Shown here piece after piece: positions 20,151 to 29,254 of a DNA stretch of 48,056 nt. Position 1 is the stretch's first letter; the number at the start of each line of letters is the position of its first letter. The translations under genes and the position numbers were made by a program. Below the pieces are notes generated by a model. The model had not been told where the DNA came from, did not search any database, and saw only the letters and a program-made list of their open reading frames with translations. Source of the stretch: Candidatus Porisulfidus sp. TsSOB (GTDB lineage: Bacteria > Pseudomonadota > Gammaproteobacteria > Poriferisulfidales > Poriferisulfidaceae); the NCBI GenBank assembly GCA_002631715.1, contig MRSX01000001.1, positions 1 through 48,056 on the forward strand, written 5' to 3'.

Positions 20151-21101
20151 TTGAGCGCCCAGGCCAGCACCCTGAAATTACTTCTGCAGCCCGCAGACAA
20201 TCCGCGCTTGGCCAGCCTTTGCGGTCCGCTCAACGCACACCTGCATCAACTGGAGGCACGGTTCGACGTCGAAATCCAGCACCGTGGCCATGATTTCCAG
20301 TTGCTTGGCGAGGAGGCATCCGTGGCGGCGGCGGCCGGTGCATTACAGGCTCTATACCGCCAGACGGAACATGCGGAACTTTCAGAAGACAGCGTCAATC
20401 GGTTCCTGCTGACTTCCGGGCACGATGAGGAAGCGACGTCGGGGCCGGTGAAGGATCTGATACTTCGCCATTCGCGCCTGCGTGCTTACGGGGAGAACCA
20501 GGAGAGTTATTTGGCGGCCTTACAGGATCACGACTTGGTTTTTGGCGTAGGGCCCGCAGGCACCGGCAAGACCTACTTGGCGATTGCCCAGGCGATCTAC
20601 GCATTGGAACAGGATCTCGTCCAAAAAGTCGTCTTGGTGCGCCCGGTACTGGAAACCGGGGAGCGACTGGGATTTCTACCCGGTGATCTGACGCAGAAAA
20701 TCGATCCCTATTTGCGGCCGATGTACGACGCGCTGGACGAACTGATGGGGCATGACCGAGTGACGCGGCGGATGGAGAGCAATGTCATCGAGATCGCGCC
20801 TCTGGCATACATGCGTGGGCGGACCCTAAAAGATGCGTTCGTGATTCTGGACGAGGCACAGAATGCTTCACGTGGACAGATGAAGATGTTTCTGACTCGA
20901 CTCGGCTTTGGTTCGCGAACCGTGGTAACTGGTGACTTGACTCAGACCGACCTGCCGTCAGGCGATTGTTCGGGGTTGGAAGAGGCTCTGGAGCTCCTCG
21001 GCGGAATGCCGGGCATTGCGTGTGTGAATTTCACGGAGCATGATGTCGTACGACATCCGTTGGTGCGGCAGGTCATCAAGGCTTACTCCCGGAAAAACTG
21101 A
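20151..21101 (+). CDS. ybeZ: PhoH-like ATPase (YbeZ)
   Basis: This is a PhoH-family ATPase, an RNA-associated NTPase that works with the rRNA endonuclease YbeY encoded next. The 316-residue product has an N-terminal KH-like region, Walker A GPAGTGKT at residues 134-141, VRPVLETGERLGFLPGDL, and Walker B FVILDEAQNA. The start is a TTG at 20151, 2 bp after miaB; no nearby ATG or GTG fits, and the alignment with E. coli YbeZ (LEPADN versus LQPADN) supports it. Confidence 0.96.
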   Translation: MSAQASTLKLLLQPADNPRLASLCGPLNAHLHQLEARFDVEIQHRGHDFQLLGEEASVAAAAGALQALYRQTEHAELSEDSVNRFLLTSGHDEEATSGPVKDLILRHSRLRAYGENQESYLAALQDHDLVFGVGPAGTGKTYLAIAQAIYALEQDLVQKVVLVRPVLETGERLGFLPGDLTQKIDPYLRPMYDALDELMGHDRVTRRMESNVIEIAPLAYMRGRTLKDAFVILDEAQNASRGQMKMFLTRLGFGSRTVVTGDLTQTDLPSGDCSGLEEALELLGGMPGIACVNFTEHDVVRHPLVRQVIKAYSRKN

Positions 21102-21102
21102 C

Positions 21103-21549
21103 ATGGCCATTCAGGCGGAAGTCCAGCGCGCCCTTTCTTCCTCCGGGGTGCCTTCGGCCGAGCGATTTCAATGCTGGGCGAAGGCCATCGATCACCCGAC
21201 AGAGGTTTCGGCATGCATCCGGGTCGTCGACGAGGCGGAGATGGAACAACTCAACGAGCGTTATCGTGGGAAATCAGGCGCGACCAATGTTTTGGCCTTC
21301 GAGGCGGATCAGGCTGAACGTGAACAGGGTTGTCTAGGTGATGTGATTATTTGCGCTCCGGAAGTGTTCCGGGAGGCGCGTCAGTATGGACATGCGCCGG
21401 AAGCCAGGTTTGCGCACATGACGATCCATGGACTGCTGCATCTTCTGGGTTACGGCCACGATGATGCCGGGACGGCGGCCCGCATGGAAGGGGTGGAACG
21501 CGCCGTAATGGAACGGCTGGGTTATTCGAACCCTTACGAACCGGGATGA
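21103..21549 (+). CDS. ybeY: Endoribonuclease YbeY
   Basis: YbeY is a zinc-dependent single-strand endoribonuclease for 16S rRNA 3'-end maturation and ribosome quality control. The start is ATG 21103, one base after the phoH stop, giving 148 residues. The metal site HGLLHLLGYGHD has the three histidines of the family HGxLHLxGYDH motif, and NERYRGKSGATNVLAFE is the conserved central block. The stop overlaps the corC ATG. Confidence 0.97.
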   Translation: MAIQAEVQRALSSSGVPSAERFQCWAKAIDHPTEVSACIRVVDEAEMEQLNERYRGKSGATNVLAFEADQAEREQGCLGDVIICAPEVFREARQYGHAPEARFAHMTIHGLLHLLGYGHDDAGTAARMEGVERAVMERLGYSNPYEPG

Positions 21550-22394
21550 ACCTCAAATTTTGGCAGAACCTGGACTCGCGCATCCGGCGTTGGGTGTGGC
21601 GAAGGGTTTGGATGCAGCCGAAGACGCAGGACGAGGCGCGGACCTTGATCCGGGAACTCCATTGGAGGGATCTGTTAAGCGAAAGTCTGCGAAATATGCT
21701 TGAAGGAGCCTTCAATATTTCGCGATTGCGGGCGTCGGACATCATGATTCCACGTTCGGAGATGAAGGTGATCCAGATTGATGCTTCGCGTGAGGACGTG
21801 ATTGAAAGCGTGATCCAGCACGGTCACTCCCGCTACCCGGTGATTGACGACGATCGTGGCGTGGTCGAAGGAATCCTATTGGCTAAAGATGTGCTAACCC
21901 GGGTAGGGGCTTCGGAGAATCGAGACTTCTCGATCAAGGACATGATGCTGCCACCACACACGCTTCCGGAGAGCAAACGGCTCAGTTCGCTGCTGCGGGA
22001 TTTCCAGCACAAACGTAGCCATATGGGCATTGTGATCAATGAGTACGGGGAGGCGTCGGGCCTGGTGACGATCGAGGATGTCCTAGAGGAGATTGTCGGT
22101 GAAATCGAGGACGAGCACGACCGGGAAATGGAATCACCGTCGATCCGCGTCGTCGGAGAGGGACACCACGAAGTAAATGCAACCGTACCGATCGCGGACT
22201 TTAACCGGCATTTCAAATCTTCATTGGATCCGGCGGGACAGGAAACCATCGGAGGGCTTGTGCTGAAGAAGATTGGTTATCTTCCTGCAATTGAGGAACA
22301 GGTCGAGATCGGAAGATTCGTGTTTACAGTGGTAAGAGTCTCGGATCGGAGAATCCGCCTGCTAGACGTGTCGCGGGCACCATCCGGGAGATGA
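21546..22394 (+). CDS. corC: CorC/HlyC-type CBS-domain protein
   Basis: This is a cytosolic CBS-pair protein of the CorC/HlyC family, linked to magnesium/cobalt efflux in enterobacteria; its biochemical role is not settled. The 282 residues show a CBS pair (ASDIMIPRSEMKVIQID, HSRYPVIDDDRGVVEGILLAKD; SHMGIVINEYGEASGLVTIEDVLEEIVGEIEDE) and a C-terminal CorC_HlyC domain (PIADFNRHF, ETIGGLVLKKIGYLP). It has no membrane domain. Translation is coupled to ybeY by ATGA, and lnt follows directly, the usual gammaproteobacterial order. Confidence 0.95.
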   Translation: MNLKFWQNLDSRIRRWVWRRVWMQPKTQDEARTLIRELHWRDLLSESLRNMLEGAFNISRLRASDIMIPRSEMKVIQIDASREDVIESVIQHGHSRYPVIDDDRGVVEGILLAKDVLTRVGASENRDFSIKDMMLPPHTLPESKRLSSLLRDFQHKRSHMGIVINEYGEASGLVTIEDVLEEIVGEIEDEHDREMESPSIRVVGEGHHEVNATVPIADFNRHFKSSLDPAGQETIGGLVLKKIGYLPAIEEQVEIGRFVFTVVRVSDRRIRLLDVSRAPSGR

Positions 22395-22395
22395 C

Positions 22396-23928
22396 GTGAA
22401 CGTGTCTGGTCCGCTTAGGCTTTGGCGCGGACTTGGCAGGTTGCCGTGGGGTCACGCCAGTGCCTTGACTGGCGGCATTGTCGCTTCATTCGGATTTGCC
22501 CCATACGCTTTTCGTCCGGCACTCTGGGTCGGGTTGATCCTTTTCTTCTGTACGCTTCATTCAGGCACAGTGGCAACGGCCATAAAGCGAGGCGGACTGT
22601 TCGGCTTGGGATATTTTGGCTTTGGGGTCTACTGGGTCTACTACAGCCTCCATCACTACGCCAGCACGCCACTTTGGTTGTCCTTTGCGCTTGCTGCGGT
22701 TCTGGTGGTCTACCTGTCTCTGTACCCGATGCTGGCGGCAGGGCTGGCCGCACGCTTTCTGCCGAAGGGTGTAAGACGCCTGACTGGAGCGGCCGTACTG
22801 CTGGCGGGGGTGGAATGGCTGCGCGGGACACTGCTTACCGGATTTCCATGGGTTTTGATGGGGCAGGGCAGTCTGGACAGCCCTTGGGCTGGTTATCTGC
22901 CGCTGCTGGGCGCGTATGGAACCGGATTGATGCTCCTGCTGGCGGCAGGATGGATGGCAGCATGGCTTCGACGGCCGTTTTCCATGCGAGCAATTTGGCT
23001 GGGCGTTGCATTACTGATAGTGGGGGGCGGAGAGGCTCTTCGGCTCATTTCCTGGAGTACGCCATCCGGCGAACCCATTGAGGTCGCTTTGATCCAGCCT
23101 AACCTGAGCCAAGATGCGCGCTGGCGCCTGAAAAACCGAGGCTTTATCAAGGAAACCTATTGGGAGATGACACAGCAGGTGGCCGAAACCCCGCTAATCG
23201 TTTGGCCCGAAGCTGCAATTCCACAGTACTACAACCAAATAGGAGATTTTTACGAAAACCTGAAAGCAGAAGTCTTGGGTGACGATACAACCTTGATTGC
23301 GGGCGTGTTCTATCGCAAAGAGGGTCAATCTGGGCCGTACAACGGGCTGATGAATCACAAAACCGGCCAACGCTACGGGAAACGCCGATTGGTTCCTTTT
23401 GGGGAATACTCTCCGTTGAACGATTGGCTTGGTCCGCTGTATGAGCAGATTCACTTCAGGATGAGCGCTCTGGAGCCTTCCGAGGATCGCCCCTTGCTCC
23501 AGATTCGGGGCAACCCGGTCGGCGTGACGATCTGCTATGAATCGGTCTACCCGTCGATCACCCGTTTGGCTTTTCCAGAAGCTACCTATTTGGTGAACGT
23601 GAGTAATGATGCATGGTTTGGGGAGAGCCGGGCACCATGGCAGCATCTGGAATCCAGTCGCTTGCGTGCGACGGAAACCGCCCGGGAGCTCCTCCGGGTC
23701 GCGAGTACAGGCGTGACTGCGATCATTGACGCGGATGGGACCATCCGCGCTTCTGCCCCTCAATTCGCGACCGCGATCTTGGAAGGCGAAGTGCAGCCCC
23801 GGAAAGGGGTGACACCGTATGTCCAGTTTGGGGAGTGGGCGTTTGTCCTTCTTTTTCTATTGACTCTTATGTTTTGTTTCTATCGACGCGAAATATCAAG
23901 GCATTTAACATTCTCAAAGAAACTCTGA
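22396..23928 (+). CDS. lnt: Apolipoprotein N-acyltransferase
   Basis: Lnt adds the third acyl chain to the N-terminal cysteine of lipoproteins at the periplasmic face of the inner membrane. The 510-residue product has an N-terminal bundle of about six hydrophobic helices and a C-terminal nitrilase domain with the triad Glu272 (WPEAAIP), Lys329 (GKRRLVPFGEYSP) and Cys380 (VTICYE), plus a last helix. It starts at GTG 22396, one base after corC. It converges on the C1-cofactor genes, 27 bp apart, with no clear terminator between. Confidence 0.97.
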   Translation: MNVSGPLRLWRGLGRLPWGHASALTGGIVASFGFAPYAFRPALWVGLILFFCTLHSGTVATAIKRGGLFGLGYFGFGVYWVYYSLHHYASTPLWLSFALAAVLVVYLSLYPMLAAGLAARFLPKGVRRLTGAAVLLAGVEWLRGTLLTGFPWVLMGQGSLDSPWAGYLPLLGAYGTGLMLLLAAGWMAAWLRRPFSMRAIWLGVALLIVGGGEALRLISWSTPSGEPIEVALIQPNLSQDARWRLKNRGFIKETYWEMTQQVAETPLIVWPEAAIPQYYNQIGDFYENLKAEVLGDDTTLIAGVFYRKEGQSGPYNGLMNHKTGQRYGKRRLVPFGEYSPLNDWLGPLYEQIHFRMSALEPSEDRPLLQIRGNPVGVTICYESVYPSITRLAFPEATYLVNVSNDAWFGESRAPWQHLESSRLRATETARELLRVASTGVTAIIDADGTIRASAPQFATAILEGEVQPRKGVTPYVQFGEWAFVLLFLLTLMFCFYRREISRHLTFSKKL

Positions 23929-23955
23929 CGCAGCTGGACTGTTTGGCAGGATGAC

Positions 23956-24702
23956 TTACAAGGCGCGGCCGTGAGCCAGTGTCAGGCGTGGATCGCCAGT
24001 CAATGACAAATCCGGCAGTTCGACTTTGGGTTCGCGCAATGATTCCAGCAACTTCAAGGTCGTTTTCAGGCAGACCGGCTCGGTTCTGGTAGAACGGCGA
24101 CACAAAGCACCCCGGAAGCCCAGGTAGTCCGGGCGGGCGGGCAAGAAATACCGCGCGGATTCAGCGCTCAACCGGCCAGCTAGGCCACACAACAACCCGG
24201 TTTCTTTGGTGGCCTGCGCCCAGTCCTTTACTTGGGACAGATTCATGTGCTGATCCAGCGATCCAGAGTGCTTGTCGGCAGTGTCCAGCATCAGCCCGGT
24301 GAATCCTGCCGTGCGGGCCGGTTCGATCCATTGCATCGGATCGATTTCGGGATTGTCTGCGAACAGCACCGCGACCGCTTGAGCCGGAACCATGATAGCG
24401 GTTCGCAGTTCGGGCAACAGGGATTGCTGCGATGCGCAGGAGAATCCGACCTTGACGAAATCAACGCCTTCCAAGGACAGTTGATGGGCCTTGTCCATTA
24501 TGTCTTTGTCGTCTGCAGAGCCGGCGGCGGCACTCACATGGCGCCGACCTTCGACCTGGTTGACGACTCGGCGGACTACTGCAGGATCTGCTGCGCCCAA
24601 TGCACCGCGTTCAGGATCTTTCAGGTCCAGGATTGCGATCGAGGTCTGGAGAAGCAGTTCCGCTTCCTGAGGGCTGCGCACACTTCCAAGAATACGGGTC
24701 AT
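23956..24702 (-). CDS. mfnB: (5-formylfuran-3-yl)methyl phosphate synthase-like protein (MfnB family)
   Basis: MfnB enzymes condense two glyceraldehyde-3-phosphate molecules to the furan precursor of methanofuran; homologues in methylotrophs serve methylofuran synthesis. The 248-residue TIM-barrel product has the Schiff-base lysine region IAILDLKDPERGALGA (Lys28), the DFVKVGF strand (Lys84) and the second lysine in GLMLDTADKHSGSL (Lys144), matching the DVKNP and LDTAVKDG motifs of the archaeal enzyme. The ATG at 24702 is coupled to the preceding stop (ATGA). The family assignment is firm; the product in this organism is inferred. Confidence 0.85.
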   Translation of the reverse strand: MTRILGSVRSPQEAELLLQTSIAILDLKDPERGALGAADPAVVRRVVNQVEGRRHVSAAAGSADDKDIMDKAHQLSLEGVDFVKVGFSCASQQSLLPELRTAIMVPAQAVAVLFADNPEIDPMQWIEPARTAGFTGLMLDTADKHSGSLDQHMNLSQVKDWAQATKETGLLCGLAGRLSAESARYFLPARPDYLGFRGALCRRSTRTEPVCLKTTLKLLESLREPKVELPDLSLTGDPRLTLAHGRAL

Positions 24703-25274
24703 GACGCGGCCTCTTTGGGTGCGAAGTGTTCGTGGACTCGTTCCATGAGCCAGTTCCATGCTTCCAATTCAATCTCTCCGGCGGTTTTCTCGATTGCGAT
24801 TTCAAGATATTCGATTTCGCCGCGTATTTTCTCATCTGGCAGCCGGTTCAGACGGCTGACTAAGATTGCAAGTTCAATGACGGCCGATTGCGCCCGGTTA
24901 TAGCCCTGGAAAGGAGCATGGGCCGTCTCATGCACGATCTTGCAGGTGAAGGTGGGACGTACCGGGTCGTCATCGAAGTCTTCCACTTCCACTTCCGCAT
25001 GTGACAGGCAATCCGCCAATCGTTGGCAGGGAACGATCTCGGCACTGGTCAAGGGCCAATCATAACGCCCGGTTAAGCATCCAGCGTAGACGCGGACATC
25101 GTCCGGACGATTGACAACCGCACAGCCCTCACGCTGGAGATTCTCCAAGGTCTGCGAAGGCCGGAATGGTTTGAGCAACAGCTTCCGGTCCGCACAGTGC
25201 ACACCCATGGGTGCGATGTGCGTCTGATCGTCAGCACCGCGAGTCGTCACGATGCTCTCCAAGATTTTTGGCAT
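24699..25274 (-). CDS. DUF447 family protein linked to tetrahydromethanopterin genes
   Basis: This is a 191-residue protein of the DUF447 family, a flavin-reductase-like fold found in methanogens, methylotrophs and some Planctomycetes, where it is encoded among C1-carrier biosynthesis genes. It opens ILESIVTTRGADDQTHIAPMG, the recurrent start of the family, and has VVNRPDDVRVYAGC and a C-terminal helical part with GYNRAQSAVIELAILVSRL. Its reaction is not known to me. It is translationally coupled at both ends (TGATG with the upstream gene, ATGA with mfnB), so the three products are probably used together. Confidence 0.75.
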   Translation of the reverse strand: MPKILESIVTTRGADDQTHIAPMGVHCADRKLLLKPFRPSQTLENLQREGCAVVNRPDDVRVYAGCLTGRYDWPLTSAEIVPCQRLADCLSHAEVEVEDFDDDPVRPTFTCKIVHETAHAPFQGYNRAQSAVIELAILVSRLNRLPDEKIRGEIEYLEIAIEKTAGEIELEAWNWLMERVHEHFAPKEAAS

Positions 25275-26689
25275 CAGGAGTCCTTCCTATGCTTGATCGC
25301 GTCCTTGTGTTTTTGACGGGTAGGGCCGACTTCCCTGAAGGCCGACAGGTCCTTGGCAGACGCCGTCACTGCACATCCCCACAGGAAATCTTCGTCCTGT
25401 TCGTAACGTTTGCCAAGCTGCCATGCAATCTGAGCCCGTGTCAGTTCAATGCCCAAATAGAACAAGTGGCCAGGATCGTCGTCCAGGTCCAGGTCCGGAT
25501 AGAAGTCGAGCGGGTCCGTATGAATCAGTTCGCCGTCCCGATTGTACAGGTGAACGCCATCTTCGGAGACTTGGATTCGGAAATTGGGGTCTTTCACCTG
25601 GGCAGCAAAGTCGGCGATTTCCTCCGGACTGTAAGGAAATGGATGCCGTTCGTGCAGCATCATCAACTGGTCGTCGATACCCTTTGGGGGAATTCCATGA
25701 GCTGCTGCGGCCCGCATGATTCTTCGGGCACGGTCCGCTTCACGCAGTGAAGTCCGGCAGTGTTCGCTGACTTGGGTGGTCAGTGCGTATTGGATTTTTA
25801 GCTCGGAGATCAGGCCGAACAGGAGAGCATTCATCCCAGCCGTATCCGCATGAGTCAGTTCGGTCAGGTTGCCGATGCCCATCATCATTTGAATATCTGG
25901 ATAGCGACGGCGAAGTTCGACATACCGGGCGATGGAGTCGGCGCAGCCGAAATGGATGGGATCCAGAATCGGATCGGCGATAAACGGTTGGTCTTTCTCC
26001 AAGCAGTGTTCAATGCAGGCGTACAGGGATTCGAGATCCGTGTTGCTGTCGCCAATCAGGATGGGGACGGATTCGACTTCATCAGCAACCCATAGGCTGT
26101 CCGACTTCAGGCTCAGGAGAAAGTCTGCACCGGCCTGTCCCCCGGTGAGCAGGTCCTGCGTTTCCATTGAATCGACGCTCACGACAAAATCTTCCTGCTT
26201 GAGCATTTGCACGGTTTCGGCCAGATGCGGGAATTCCACTCCCGGCAGGCAGCCGACGTCGATGATGTCGGCACCGTCTTCCTGGTAACGGCGGGCCTCG
26301 GCCAGGATTTCGTCCAGGCCGAGGTTGGGCGCCTCGGTGATTTCGGCGAAGATCCGGACATCGTAGCGAGTCAGGTCTTCCGCCATCGCGGCTCGGCCGA
26401 AATAGGTGGGAAGATCTTTGAGTTCGTCGGGACCCCGTTCGATCGGCACCCCAAATTGTGCTTCCAATGGTTCCAGATCCCCGCGCACTCGGCCGGGAAG
26501 CAGGATGCGGTCGATTCCTGGGGAGAGTTCAAGCCGTTTCTGGATCAACTTGGGGGTCATCAGTGCGGCAACGCTCGCGCCGACTTGGCGAACTTCGTAG
26601 TCGAAGTCCGTCGGTTGCATGGATTCCAGCACGCGATGCAGGCTCCGCTCGGCAAGCTTCCCAGTTAGAAACAGGATTTTTTCGGTCAT
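25274..26689 (-). CDS. Dihydropteroate synthase-like protein (DUF6513 + pterin-binding) for methanopterin-type cofactor
   Basis: This is a 471-residue protein of the DHPS-related family found in archaea and methylotrophs and linked to tetrahydromethanopterin synthesis. The N-terminal ~110 residues (ILFLTGKLAERSLHRVLESM) match DUF6513. A pterin-binding-like barrel follows, with GADIIDVGCLPG at about residues 139-150 (compare DIIDIGGES in folate DHPS), SVDSMETQDL and MMMGIGNLTELT. A C-terminal domain contains GVHLYNRDGELIHTDPLDFYPDL. I start at ATG 26689 (MTEKILFLTG); the open frame extends to 26782 without support. It heads the three-gene operon, divergent from recJ. The folate-type GGxS pattern is changed, which argues against an ordinary FolP. 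Confidence 0.85.
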   Translation of the reverse strand: MTEKILFLTGKLAERSLHRVLESMQPTDFDYEVRQVGASVAALMTPKLIQKRLELSPGIDRILLPGRVRGDLEPLEAQFGVPIERGPDELKDLPTYFGRAAMAEDLTRYDVRIFAEITEAPNLGLDEILAEARRYQEDGADIIDVGCLPGVEFPHLAETVQMLKQEDFVVSVDSMETQDLLTGGQAGADFLLSLKSDSLWVADEVESVPILIGDSNTDLESLYACIEHCLEKDQPFIADPILDPIHFGCADSIARYVELRRRYPDIQMMMGIGNLTELTHADTAGMNALLFGLISELKIQYALTTQVSEHCRTSLREADRARRIMRAAAAHGIPPKGIDDQLMMLHERHPFPYSPEEIADFAAQVKDPNFRIQVSEDGVHLYNRDGELIHTDPLDFYPDLDLDDDPGHLFYLGIELTRAQIAWQLGKRYEQDEDFLWGCAVTASAKDLSAFREVGPTRQKHKDAIKHRKDS

Positions 26690-26820
26690 GGATGTGAGCC
26701 TAAATCTCAATTTTAGCAAGGGGATTTGTTCAGATTCAATCTGGCCATCGTCGATGGACGCCATATGCGTAAATGCGGCCAAGAGCAGTCCTGTAAAATT
26801 CTGACAGGCAGTTCGAGCGC

Positions 26821-28602
26821 TTGGAGTTCCAGAGCGGCCGTAGACTTGAGCATCATTATTTTTTGAATACTCGGCCTCAACCCAAAATCACCCGCAGGAG
26901 CGCTTCTCCAGAAGCGCTGGATGCGCTCCAGGCCTTGCCGCCGTTGCAGCGGAGGGTGTTCGCCCAGCGCGGAATCACCGACCCGGACGAGCTCGAATTG
27001 TCGCTGCGGCGGCTACACTCGGTGAACGAATTTCCAGCCTGCATTCAGGCAGCAGAATTGCTGTATTCCGTAATGCGCGAGGGCGGGCGTATTCTGTTGG
27101 TCGGCGATTATGACGCAGATGGTGCAACAGGCGTGGCTGTCGCCATACGCAGCTTGCATGCGATGGGCTACGAACAGGTGGAATACTTGGTTCCGGACCG
27201 TTTTCGGCATGGCTATGGGTTTTGTCCGGAGTTGATGGAGGAAGTCGAGGAACAAAATCCTGTCCTGATCGTGACGGTCGACAATGGGATGTCTAGCCAA
27301 GCGGCAGTGGCAGAGGCCCGCAAGCGTGACATTCAGGTACTGATCACCGACCATCACCTCCCAAGTGATGATCTGCCCGAGGCTGATTGCATCGTCAACC
27401 CGAACAGCCCCCCCGACAGTTTTGCAAGCACGGCCCTTGCGGGTGTCGGGGTCATGTTTTACGTGATGCTGGCTTTACGCCAGCACTTGGAGAAGGAAGG
27501 ATGGTTCGCCCAAAAGGGCATCGAAGCGCCCAATATGGCCCAGTTTCTGGACTTGGTGGCGCTGGGCACAGTGGCCGATGTCGTGCCGCTGGATCGGAAC
27601 AACCGAATTCTGGTGGAACATGGGTTACGGTGCATCCGGCAAGGCCGGGGGGCTCCCGGGATCGTTTCACTCCTGCGCTACGGCAGACGTGACCCGAGGC
27701 AGGTCAGCAGCACGGATCTGGCATTCGTGGTGGCGCCGCGCATCAATGCAGCCGGGAGAATGGAAGACATCGCGATCGGAATCCGGTGTCTCCTCGCGGA
27801 GGGCCGTGTCGAAGCCCACGATCTTGCCGAGCAGTTGAATCAGATTAATACCCGGCGGCGTGACGAGGAAGGGTCGATGCATACCGAAGCGTTGCGCGAA
27901 GTCGAACAGTTGTCCCTTGAGACCGACAAGGCGATGAGTCTATGCCTTTACCGGCCGAATTGGCACGAGGGTGTGGTGGGCATCATCGCATCGCGCATCA
28001 AGGAGCGGTGTGGTTTGCCGACCATTGTGTTTGCCCGGAGTCAGGACAACCTTTTGAAAGGATCCGGGCGCTCGGTTTCGGGCCTGAACCTCCGGGATGC
28101 GCTGGTCGATGTGGAGCAAGCGGAGCCAGGGCTGATGCAGCGTTATGGGGGCCATGCGATGGCGGTTGGATTGACTTTGGAGGAAAGCCGGCTGGAGCAA
28201 TTTCAGACTCTGCTGGAACAGGCTGTCTCGAAAGCCTTGGGCGGTGTGCGGCCGAGCCAGACCATTGAGACGGATGGCGAACTGGCCAGCGAAGAATTGA
28301 CGCTTGAAAATGCAGAATTCGCCGTCCTCGGCCATCCTTGGGGAAGGGATTTCCTGCCACCACTGTTCGAAGGCGAGTTCGAGGTCCAGGACCGCCGGAC
28401 TTTCAAGGGTGCCCACACTCGGTTCCATCTCAATCCAATCGGACATCCGGAACGCCGCATCAAGGCCATGGCGTTTTCCCACGACCGCTTCGACTGGGAT
28501 CCGGAGAGTTCCCGGTTTAGGCTGGTGTACGAACTGAGCGTGGATGAATATCAGGGGCACCGATCCTGCATGCTGAACATCCAACACATCGAGTCGCTTT
28601 AG
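26821..28602 (+). CDS. recJ: Single-stranded-DNA-specific exonuclease RecJ
   Basis: RecJ is a 5'-3' single-strand exonuclease in recombination and mismatch repair. The product of up to 593 residues has the DHH phosphoesterase motifs VGDYDADGATG (96-101), VTVDNGMSS and ITDHHLP (177-179), AGVGVMFYV, and DHHA1 with GSGRSVSGLNLRDAL and GGHAMAVGLTL. The start is uncertain: no ATG exists near the expected position, and TTG at 26821 or TTG at 26863 are the candidates, neither with a strong ribosome-binding site. A TAAAAT box at 26794-26799 may be its -10. Confidence 0.95.
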   Translation: MEFQSGRRLEHHYFLNTRPQPKITRRSASPEALDALQALPPLQRRVFAQRGITDPDELELSLRRLHSVNEFPACIQAAELLYSVMREGGRILLVGDYDADGATGVAVAIRSLHAMGYEQVEYLVPDRFRHGYGFCPELMEEVEEQNPVLIVTVDNGMSSQAAVAEARKRDIQVLITDHHLPSDDLPEADCIVNPNSPPDSFASTALAGVGVMFYVMLALRQHLEKEGWFAQKGIEAPNMAQFLDLVALGTVADVVPLDRNNRILVEHGLRCIRQGRGAPGIVSLLRYGRRDPRQVSSTDLAFVVAPRINAAGRMEDIAIGIRCLLAEGRVEAHDLAEQLNQINTRRRDEEGSMHTEALREVEQLSLETDKAMSLCLYRPNWHEGVVGIIASRIKERCGLPTIVFARSQDNLLKGSGRSVSGLNLRDALVDVEQAEPGLMQRYGGHAMAVGLTLEESRLEQFQTLLEQAVSKALGGVRPSQTIETDGELASEELTLENAEFAVLGHPWGRDFLPPLFEGEFEVQDRRTFKGAHTRFHLNPIGHPERRIKAMAFSHDRFDWDPESSRFRLVYELSVDEYQGHRSCMLNIQHIESL

Positions 28603-28607
28603 AGCCC

Positions 28608-29225
28608 ATGCGTGGCATTCTCGGCGGAGTGTTCGACCCCATCCATTTCGGGCATTACCGGCCTGCGTTGGAACTGATGCCAATCCTGGGCCTGACGGAG
28701 ATTCGCTTGATTCCCTGCGGCCACCCGGTGCACCGCGTATCGCCGCAGGCCTCTGCGGAGCACCGCTGGAACATGGTGCGGCTGATCGCGGATGGCGTGA
28801 AAATGGTCGCGGATGACCGGGAACTGAAGAGTCCGGAGCCGTCCTATACCTACAACACGCTGTGTTCCCTAAAGGACGAGGATCCAACTCCTTTATGCCT
28901 TCTGGTCGGGGCTGACGCGTTGCAGGGACTCCCGTCCTGGCATCGCGCCGAGGAGTTGATTCAGTTATGCCACGTGGCTGCCGTTGCGCGACCGGGAAGT
29001 GAATTGGAGCAGTCTCTGCCGGATTCGTGGGGTTCGCGTTGTACCCGAGACCCCGAAACCCTGCGGCAATCACCCTGTGGTAGGATTTATCTACACCAAG
29101 GGACTTTGTACGATTTTTCGTCCACTCAGATTCGCGATCTCATCCGTGCCGGTACACCGCCGCGTTATTGTGTCCCAGGCCCCGTATGGGCCTACATTCG
29201 TCACCATCGCCTATATCTAGACTAG
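28608..29225 (+). CDS. nadD: Nicotinate-nucleotide adenylyltransferase
   Basis: NadD converts nicotinate mononucleotide to deamido-NAD in NAD synthesis. The 205-residue product begins MRGILGGVFDPIHFGHYRP with the nucleotidyltransferase HxGH site, and ends with the second motif FSSTQIRDLIRAG and the C-terminal VPGPVWAYIRHHRLY. LLVGADALQGLPSWHRAEEL is typical for the family. It is 5 bp after recJ and is followed by rsfS, a widespread pairing. Confidence 0.97.
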   Translation: MRGILGGVFDPIHFGHYRPALELMPILGLTEIRLIPCGHPVHRVSPQASAEHRWNMVRLIADGVKMVADDRELKSPEPSYTYNTLCSLKDEDPTPLCLLVGADALQGLPSWHRAEELIQLCHVAAVARPGSELEQSLPDSWGSRCTRDPETLRQSPCGRIYLHQGTLYDFSSTQIRDLIRAGTPPRYCVPGPVWAYIRHHRLYLD

Positions 29226-29254
29226 GCTGAGTGCTGCCGGAGACTGATTCCCGA

